From Paenibacillus dendritiformis (lineage in GTDB: Bacteria > Bacillota > Bacilli > Paenibacillales > Paenibacillaceae), in contig NZ_LDIG01000087.1 of NCBI RefSeq assembly GCF_015845845.1, forward strand, positions 1-38,591: 38,591 nucleotides of DNA, written 5' to 3'. This document shows, piece after piece, positions 33,710-38,591 of the stretch (the stretch's first letter is position 1; every line of letters starts with the position of its first letter). The notes under the pieces are model-generated. The model did no database searches. It worked only from the letters and a program-made list of their open reading frames with translations, and was not told the DNA's origin. A program made the position numbers and the translations under genes.

Positions 33710-34834
33710 TTATGCTCTCGATTCCATCGGCAGCCACGGCTGCGGTTCTGGACCGATATATTCCGCGTTGGGGCGAATCAACTTATTGCTCGCTCTTTGC
33801 TCGATGATGTGAGCGGACCACCCGCTCGTTCGGGATATCACGAACACGGGCGTGAACATCGCCGTCGGGATGCCCATCAGGTGGTAAGCCGAAGCGCTGT
33901 AGAAGTCCAGGTTCGGAAACAGCTTCTTCTCTTCCCGTATCACCGATTCAATGCGTTCGGAGATGCGATAAAGATTCATGTTCCCTGCATGCTCCGACAG
34001 TTTGCGCGACCAGACCTTAATGACATCGGACCGCGGATCGGAGACGGAATAGACCCGGTGCCCGAAGCCCATGATCCGTTTTTTCTCCTGCAGCATCCGG
34101 CGCAGGCCCGCTTCCGCCTCGTCCGGCGTTTGGAACTGTTGGATCAGTTCCATCGCCGCCTCGTTCGCGCCGCCGTGCAGCGGACCGCGCAGCGTGCCGA
34201 TGCCTGAAGTAATCGCCGAATACATATCCGACAAAGTAGAAGCGGCGGTGCGTGAGGCAAAGGTCGAAGCGTTGTATTCATGCTCCGCATACAGAATCAA
34301 AGAAACGTCCATCGCCCGCTCATGCAGCGGTTCCGGCTTCTTGCCGTGCAGCAAATGCAGAAAATGTCCGGCGATGCTGCTGTCGTCCGTTTCCGTCTCG
34401 ATTCTGGCGCCGGTCTGGGCATAATGATACCAGTACAGCAGCATCGAGCCGAAGCTGGCCATCAAGCGGTCGGCAATATCGCTTTGGCTGCGTCCGGTAC
34501 CCTCAGGTTCCATGGTGCCGAGAACCGAGCACCCCGTACGCAGTACGTCCATCGGGTGCGATCCGGCCGGCAGCTGTTCGAGCACCCTCTTCAGACCAGC
34601 CGGAAGTCCGCGCAGGCGCTGCAGCTTCGAGCGATAAGCGGACAGTTCACCGAAAGAAGGCAATGTTCCGTAAATGAGCAGATAGGCCGTTTCCTCGAAG
34701 GTCGCATGCTCGGCCAGATCGTAGATGGAATACCCCCGATAATTCAGGCCCTTACCCTCTTTCCCCACGGTGGAAATCGCCGTTTGGCCGGCGATAATTC
34801 CGGCTAATCCGCCTTGCTTTTTCGCCGTTGTCAT
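33710..34834 (-). CDS. prpC: 2-methylcitrate synthase / citrate synthase
   Basis: 374 residues, a short bacterial citrate-synthase fold. Catalytic residues: H220 in [10 protein letters not shown]259 in MGFGHRVY and D310 in PNLDFYSA; H185 in AEHEYNAST binds substrate. It condenses propionyl-CoA with oxaloacetate. The choice of methylcitrate over citrate synthase rests on context: it begins one base after the prpB stop (TAA ATG) and is followed by prpD. The Bacillus counterpart is MmgD. Confidence 0.9.
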   Translation of the reverse strand: MTTAKKQGGLAGIIAGQTAISTVGKEGKGLNYRGYSIYDLAEHATFEETAYLLIYGTLPSFGELSAYRSKLQRLRGLPAGLKRVLEQLPAGSHPMDVLRTGCSVLGTMEPEGTGRSQSDIADRLMASFGSMLLYWYHYAQTGARIETETDDSSIAGHFLHLLHGKKPEPLHERAMDVSLILYAEHEYNASTFASRTAASTLSDMYSAITSGIGTLRGPLHGGANEAAMELIQQFQTPDEAEAGLRRMLQEKKRIMGFGHRVYSVSDPRSDVIKVWSRKLSEHAGNMNLYRISERIESVIREEKKLFPNLDFYSASAYHLMGIPTAMFTPVFVISRTSGWSAHIIEQRASNKLIRPNAEYIGPEPQPWLPMESRA

Positions 34835-35728
34835 TTATTGTCCCTCCTTGCCGGTAGCGAACAATTCATCCAGCTTTTTTTCGTACTCGTGATACTTCAA
34901 AAATTCATACAATTCGTTGCGTGTTTGCATCATATCGATGACGCTTTTCTGCGTTCCTTCGCGGCGGATCGTCTGGTACACCTGTAAAGCTGCGGCATTC
35001 ATAGCGCGGAAAGCGGACAGAGGATAGAGCACGAGGCTGACGCCGGCGGCTCCAAGCTCCTCCACGGACAGCATCGGCGTTTGGCCGAATTCCGTAATAT
35101 TCGCAAGAATCGGCACGTTCACGGATTCAGCGAATTTCCGGTACTGCCACACTTCGGTAACCGCCTCGGCAAAAATCATGTCCGCCCCGGCTTCCACATA
35201 GGCGGCTGCCCGTTCGAGCGCAGCATCGAGCCCTTCGGAAGCCAGAGCGTCCGTGCGCGCCATAACGACGAAGGAGCCATCCGTCTTGGCATCGACAGCC
35301 GTCTTAATCCGATCGGCCATTTCGTCCTTGCTCACAATCGCTTTGTTCGGCCGGTGCCCGCATCGTTTGGCCATCGCTTGATCCTCGATATGCACGCCCG
35401 CCGCCCCGGATCTGGTCATTTCCCGGATGGTTCTGGCAATATTGAAGGCGCTTCCGAATCCCGTGTCGGCATCAACCAGAAGCGGCAGGTCGACCGCCGA
35501 AGTGATGCGGCGGACATCCTCCGTCACATCGTTCAGTGTCGTAATGCCCAGATCCGGCAAGCCGAAGGAAGCGTTGGCCACACCGGCCCCGGACAAATAA
35601 ATCGCTCGGAAGCCTGCGGACTTGGCCAGCATAGCGGCATAGGCGTTAATCGTGCCAGCCACCTGCAGCGGCCGTTCCTCCTCAACAGCTTGGCGCAAGC
35701 GTAAGCCTGGAGAATCTAATCGGATCAT
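34835..35728 (-). CDS. prpB: methylisocitrate lyase
   Basis: 297 residues from the ATG at 35728, with AAAGGG about 11 bases upstream; the frame upstream to 35800 is less likely. Isocitrate-lyase/PEP-mutase TIM barrel: DADTGFG (D86, D88, Mg binding), HIEDQ, and the catalytic KRCGH loop with C123. It splits 2-methylisocitrate into pyruvate and succinate, ending the methylcitrate cycle. Length and KRCGH motif favour methylisocitrate lyase over related phosphonomutases. First gene of prpB-prpC-prpD, so the operon is complete for propionyl-CoA use. Confidence 0.92.
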   Translation of the reverse strand: MIRLDSPGLRLRQAVEEERPLQVAGTINAYAAMLAKSAGFRAIYLSGAGVANASFGLPDLGITTLNDVTEDVRRITSAVDLPLLVDADTGFGSAFNIARTIREMTRSGAAGVHIEDQAMAKRCGHRPNKAIVSKDEMADRIKTAVDAKTDGSFVVMARTDALASEGLDAALERAAAYVEAGADMIFAEAVTEVWQYRKFAESVNVPILANITEFGQTPMLSVEELGAAGVSLVLYPLSAFRAMNAAALQVYQTIRREGTQKSVIDMMQTRNELYEFLKYHEYEKKLDELFATGKEGQ

Positions 35729-36084
35729 ACTTGCCACATCCCTTTCCTTTTCTATCTTCTTTCCCCTTTCAACGAAGCTTGGACTGCCCTTTCGACGCAA
35801 AATGAAGTTCGGAGCATTAGCCCGCCTTCAGCCTTCCTCATCGCCGACAAGCGCATTGGCAATCGCCTTCCCTCTAGTGTTATGCAAACGCAGAGAAAAA
35901 AAGAAATCAGAGAACGCATCCCGCAAGGAATCACCCGAGTCATCGAATGCAAATGCCGCTTCAATACCTGGGACTACGGATCACGATAAGAGAATCTTAT
36001 TTTTTGCATGTTAGTCTAAAAATAAGGAGATGGATGCCATCCATAAGGAACGAATTGTCGAGCTGTACACAAGACGTCTGGAAT

Positions 36085-36108
36085 AAAAAAGGCGAGTTCT
36101 GCGTCGCC
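36085..36108 (-). terminator. terminator candidate of the decayed ABC operon
   Basis: On the minus strand GGCGA/TCGCC (36104-36108 with 36091-36095) with an eight-base loop, followed by six T. The stem is short, but the position beyond the ABC ATPase remnant fits an operon end. Confidence 0.5.
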
Positions 36109-36123
36109 ACGCAAACCCGCCCA

Positions 36124-36153
36124 GAATCATCCGTGGAAAACCACGTATGATTC
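36124..36153. repeat. strong imperfect hairpin
   Basis: Arms GAATCATCCGTGG and CCACGTATGATTC with one C/T mismatch and an AAAA loop: 12 of 13 pairs. No T-run on either side, so it is not a standard terminator. It could be an operator, an RNA-processing site or an element end. Confidence 0.55.
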
Positions 36154-36214
36154 AACTAAAATTAAAATTAAGCGTACCGCACCTGGTAAGGCTGCCCTCT
36201 GATCACACTAGTGA

Positions 36215-36500
36215 CATTTTCACACGATTATCATTCCTATGCCCGCGCATCGCGGACTGATCGTCATCGGCGGCAGCATCAGGCCAATACCATTCTCAAG
36301 CGATTGAATCAGAACTGGAAGACGAAACCGATGTGGTCACGCCGATACGGTCAGCTCATCGTCGTTCAAATCATTTACTTCAATCCCGTTCACAGTGACC
36401 CTGTCGCTGTCTCGGTCAATGCCGCCGATGATCTTCATCAGTGGACTTTCCCAGCCTGATGACCCGAGGATGACTCCGATCTCCCCTTTTCCAGCTTCAT
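36215..36500 (-). pseudogene. remnant of a MacB/LolD-type ABC ATPase
   Basis: GAAGGGAG precedes an ATG at 36500, but the frame shifts at once. The next frame reads GEIGVILGSSGWESPLMKII, GGIDRD, VTVNGIEVNDLNDDELT: a Walker A region with the GKST replaced by WESP. A third frame gives RDHIGFVFQF (Q-loop) and then a stop, followed by a degraded LPPMTIS piece. The signature and Walker B regions are gone. It sits 28 bases after a sensor-kinase gene, as in BceRS-BceAB or similar peptide-resistance loci. Confidence 0.78.
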
Positions 36501-36528
36501 TCCGACTCCCTTCAAAACTTCCGTTATC

Positions 36529-37470
36529 CTATTCTTCGGACGAGAATGTAATATTGCACTGGGTTCCTTGATGAAGTTTACTATTCATTTCAATATTTCC
36601 TCCATGAGCCATAATGATCTGTCTTGCAATGGCCATCCCTAATCCCGTTCCGGAATTATTAGAAGAGGAACTCGTCCCCCGGAAGTAGCGCTCGAATAAA
36701 TGATTGATCGTGTCTTGATCCATACCGATCCCATCATCCTCAATCACAACACGAATTTGCTTAGGATGAGATAGGTCTTCGTGAAGGATGACTTTAATTT
36801 TCGTGTTTGGCGGATTATGTTTTATACTGTTCGCAATTACGTTTTCGAAGGCCCGCTTCAAGTATCTAGTGTCCATATTAAAAAGAATGTGTTCTTTATT
36901 TGTTTCGAATGAGAATACTTTGTTTTTTGCTTCTGGCAAGCTCTTCAGTTGCTCCAAAACATCTTTGAAAACAATCACGAGATTTGCTTGTTCAAATTGT
37001 AATGGGATAACTTCATTTTTTAATTGAAACGTTAAATTGAAGTCTTCAATGAGTTGCTCCATATACTCCACGCGTTCTTCCATAATTTTGGAAAAGCGAC
37101 GTACTTTATCTTGTTCCCATTGATATTCGGGTGAAGATAACAGAACCGTATACCCCTTGATCACTGACAAGGGTGTTTTCAGATCATGGGAGACTCCTGT
37201 CAGCCATTCTTCCCTTGTCTTTTCCAGTAATTCTCGCTCTTCCATGTTTTTCTGAAGGGTTGATGTGAGCTTGGAAAGGGACTTCATCAATTCTTCAAAC
37301 GTTTTATATTCAGCCTTTTTTCGCCAGCGTTGTTTTGAATTCAGCTTTCTCCAAGAATAAAATGGTTCTTCATACTTTCCTTTTGACAGATTATCAATCC
37401 AAGAGACAATATAGAGCAGAGGCGCACCTAATTGCTTTCCAAAAAATAAAGCTATGAAAAATCGGCTCAA
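36529..37470 (-). pseudogene. sensor histidine kinase lacking its N-terminal sensor part
   Basis: The 313 residues contain a complete kinase core: SHDLKTPLS with phosphoacceptor His, N-box NVIANSIKHNPPN, DDGIGM and GTGLGMAIARQIIMAHGG. The N-terminus starts within what should be the second membrane helix (FFIALFFGKQLGAPLLYIVS); the first helix and sensor loop are missing. The start used is a TTG without ribosome site, and the frame upstream meets the TGA that ends the next gene (37549-37551). So the gene was joined to its neighbour by a deletion. No response regulator is left. Base use is AT-rich. Confidence 0.75.
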
Positions 37471-37548
37471 AACCGTAATCAGTGCTTGACGAAATAATCT
37501 CAGGCTGAAAATGGAAAAACATCTGCTAATCCTGTAATGTTGTAAGTC

Positions 37549-38100
37549 TCACCAACAACAAAAAAGGAATAGACAGATGCAAAACATTCTGTCCGCTAGC
37601 TTTCTATCCATATATTTAGTCATTCTATTTTTGATAAATTGTTTAACATGTACCAACTTAATATGTATACAATCTGTTCTCGGTGAAACTTTTTTTCTTG
37701 AGAATAAGACTTTAGCAACCTGATAATTTCCAAGTTCTATTTTAGAACCTCTCGATAATTCATTACTGTAATTGTTCAAGCCACTTATAAAACCAAACCT
37801 TCCTAAAGCTTTATATAGGTTTGGTTCACAGAAGATATTTTCGCGATTAAAGTTTAAACCGGTCTTTACTTCACAAATTAATCCGATAATACTCCCTCTT
37901 GGAAAATGACTTAATAATGTGGCATCCCAATCTTCTTCTCTTCCGCCAATGTCCTCATACACATATGGAAAGCGAACTGCCAGTAATTCAGCGTCCGATG
38001 TCCTGCTTGCAGTATCATGATGTAATACAAAATTATTTATGATAAAAAAACCAGCTTCTTCGCCGTTATAAATGCAATGACTTGTCGATACTGGAATTAA
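37549..38100 (-). pseudogene. nuclease-like protein, 5' end cut off by the ISL3 element
   Basis: A stop-free frame runs from the element junction near 38100 to TGA at 37549, about 183 residues, longer than the part after the first Met at 37962. SDAELLAVRFPY, DWDATLL and GLICEVKTG give an acidic residue, then E-x-K, the arrangement of PD-(D/E)xK nucleases; FVLHHDTASRTSDAE (upstream) supports the beginning of such a domain. The C-terminal LFLFCCW is unlikely to be native. The N-terminus is missing, so the product is probably inactive. Family assignment is tentative. Confidence 0.6.
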
Positions 38101-38128
38101 GAACCCAGTAGAGGACAGGTGTTTTCAT

Positions 38129-38591
38129 ATGTTTGCAGCAAATTTAAATGAAGGTCAACTTGAGGAACTGCTTCATATTCCCGAACCATGGTACATTGAT
38201 CGTGTAGAGTTTAGCCTTGAAGCCAAGCAACTTGATGTGTATGTCAAATTTCGTAAGCGAGCATTGTTCCCATGTTCAAATTGCGGGGAGCCTGATCAAC
38301 CGGTTCGAGATATCGCGACCCATGATCGTACGTGGCGTCATCTCAACTTCTTTGAGTATCCATGCTACATCCATGCCGAACATCCTCGCACGAATTGCGG
38401 CAAGTGCAATTCCATTACCCGGGTTAAAGTGCCGTGGGCACTGGATAAACCGAAGCATTACTTTACCTTGCACTTTGATGCACTCATTATTGCACTAGCC
38501 AAGGATATGCCGATGAATGCAATCAGTCGATTTGTAGGAGAGCACGATACACGCTTATGGCGGATCCTGCATCACTACGTGGATAACGCGA
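38129..38591 (+). mobile_element. ISL3-family transposase gene, 5' part (runs off the window)
   Basis: From ATG 38129 the frame stays open to the edge (154 residues seen). N-terminal Cys pairs CSNCG (near 51-54) and CGKCN (near 90-93) form the zinc-binding domain of ISL3 transposases, with HDRTWRHLNFF and RVKVPWALD typical of the family, then a helix-turn-helix (ALAKDMPMNAISRFVGEHDT, LWRILHHYV). The DDE domain lies outside the window. AGAGGACAGG stands 10-18 bases before the start. The left end of the element should lie near 38085-38110, where the nuclease-like frame is cut; I could not identify the inverted repeat with certainty. Confidence 0.88.

Larger units (their letters stand above)
35729..36214. 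other. non-coding stretch upstream of prpB
   Basis: No gene is supported. It should hold the prp promoter on the minus strand, but no convincing vegetative promoter stands out. Visible structures: a 15-bp palindrome ATAAGA-GAA-TCTTAT at 35986-36000, a terminator-like hairpin at 36085-36108, and a strong hairpin at 36124-36153. A short frame with MDAIHKERIVELYTRRLE (36030-36086) has no proper ribosome spacing and is probably a relic. Confidence 0.45.

Noticed and set aside
35752-35964. 70-codon minus-strand frame before prpB
   Set aside because: No ribosome site, cysteine- and arginine-rich low-quality sequence, and inside the expected promoter region.
36211-36459. 82-codon plus-strand frame
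   Set aside because: It is the antisense of the ABC ATPase remnant, whose motifs are recognisable on minus.
1-38591. CRISPR arrays, tRNA or rRNA genes
   Set aside because: No regularly spaced repeats, no cloverleaf-like sequence and no rRNA-like stretch were seen when reading both strands; small RNAs without strong sequence signals cannot be excluded.

Overview
The window looks like a chromosomal stretch of a Paenibacillus-type Bacillota. Strong AGGAGG-type ribosome sites, lipoproteins, TTGACA-N17-TATAAT-like promoters, a YesM/YesN pair divergent from a LipO/LplB/YtcP-type sugar ABC transporter, and a prpBCD methylcitrate set all point there. Base composition is mixed: GC-rich blocks (sulfide genes, metal transporter) alternate with AT-rich blocks (about 9.3-10.0 kb and 37.5-38.1 kb). 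This is a guess from content; no marker gene such as rRNA is present.

Layout. 1-1 kb: end of an unidentified gene, a terminator plus a perfect 30-bp palindrome, and a small secreted protein with a clear promoter. 1.1-3.8 kb: a sulfide-detoxification pair, sulfide:quinone oxidoreductase followed by a CstB-like persulfide dioxygenase-rhodanese. 4.0-5.6 kb: a DHA2 multidrug exporter with a near-consensus promoter and a palindromic operator candidate. 5.7-8.2 kb: an intact NarL-type response regulator whose histidine kinase and ABC exporter have decayed, the exporter into one in-frame deletion chimera. 8.4-11.1 kb: a TetR regulator, an AT-rich unknown membrane-anchored protein, and a GNAT acetyltransferase fused to a 5'-nucleotidase remnant. 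11.2-13.4 kb: divergent VanW-domain and secreted unknown genes. 13.5-14.8 kb: a TetR/SMR efflux locus with two near-identical operators and a broken second SMR subunit. 14.8-19.1 kb: a FecCD/FecE/FecB-type metal-chelate importer operon that also encodes a rubredoxin-SAM-methyltransferase fusion and a truncated [2Fe-2S] ferredoxin-like protein, behind a Zur-like operator. 19.4-20.4 kb: a frameshifted conserved gene and a truncated lipoprotein. 20.6-29.9 kb: sugar ABC transporter, intracellular glycosidase and YesN/YesM two-component system. 30.0-32.2 kb: a chimera of an MFS transporter and a P-loop kinase, a LysR regulator, and an IS3-family scar. 32.2-35.7 kb: prpB-prpC-prpD. 36.2-38.6 kb: remnants of a MacB-like ABC ATPase, a sensor kinase and a nuclease-like gene, ending in an ISL3-family transposase that runs off the window.

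How the parts work together. Three complete modules are recognisable: sulfide oxidation to persulfide and sulfite, propionate breakdown by the 2-methylcitrate cycle, and import plus intracellular hydrolysis of an unidentified oligosaccharide under YesMN control. The most unusual module is the metal-chelate importer: its operator resembles Zur boxes rather than Fur boxes, and the operon carries a methyltransferase with an N-terminal Cys4 rubredoxin domain. This suggests a zinc-responsive chelate import or processing system, which is inference.

The window is also marked by gene decay: at least nine broken, truncated or fused genes, mostly from deletions that joined neighbouring genes in frame. 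Several apparently long reading frames are therefore chimeras and should not be taken as real multidomain proteins.
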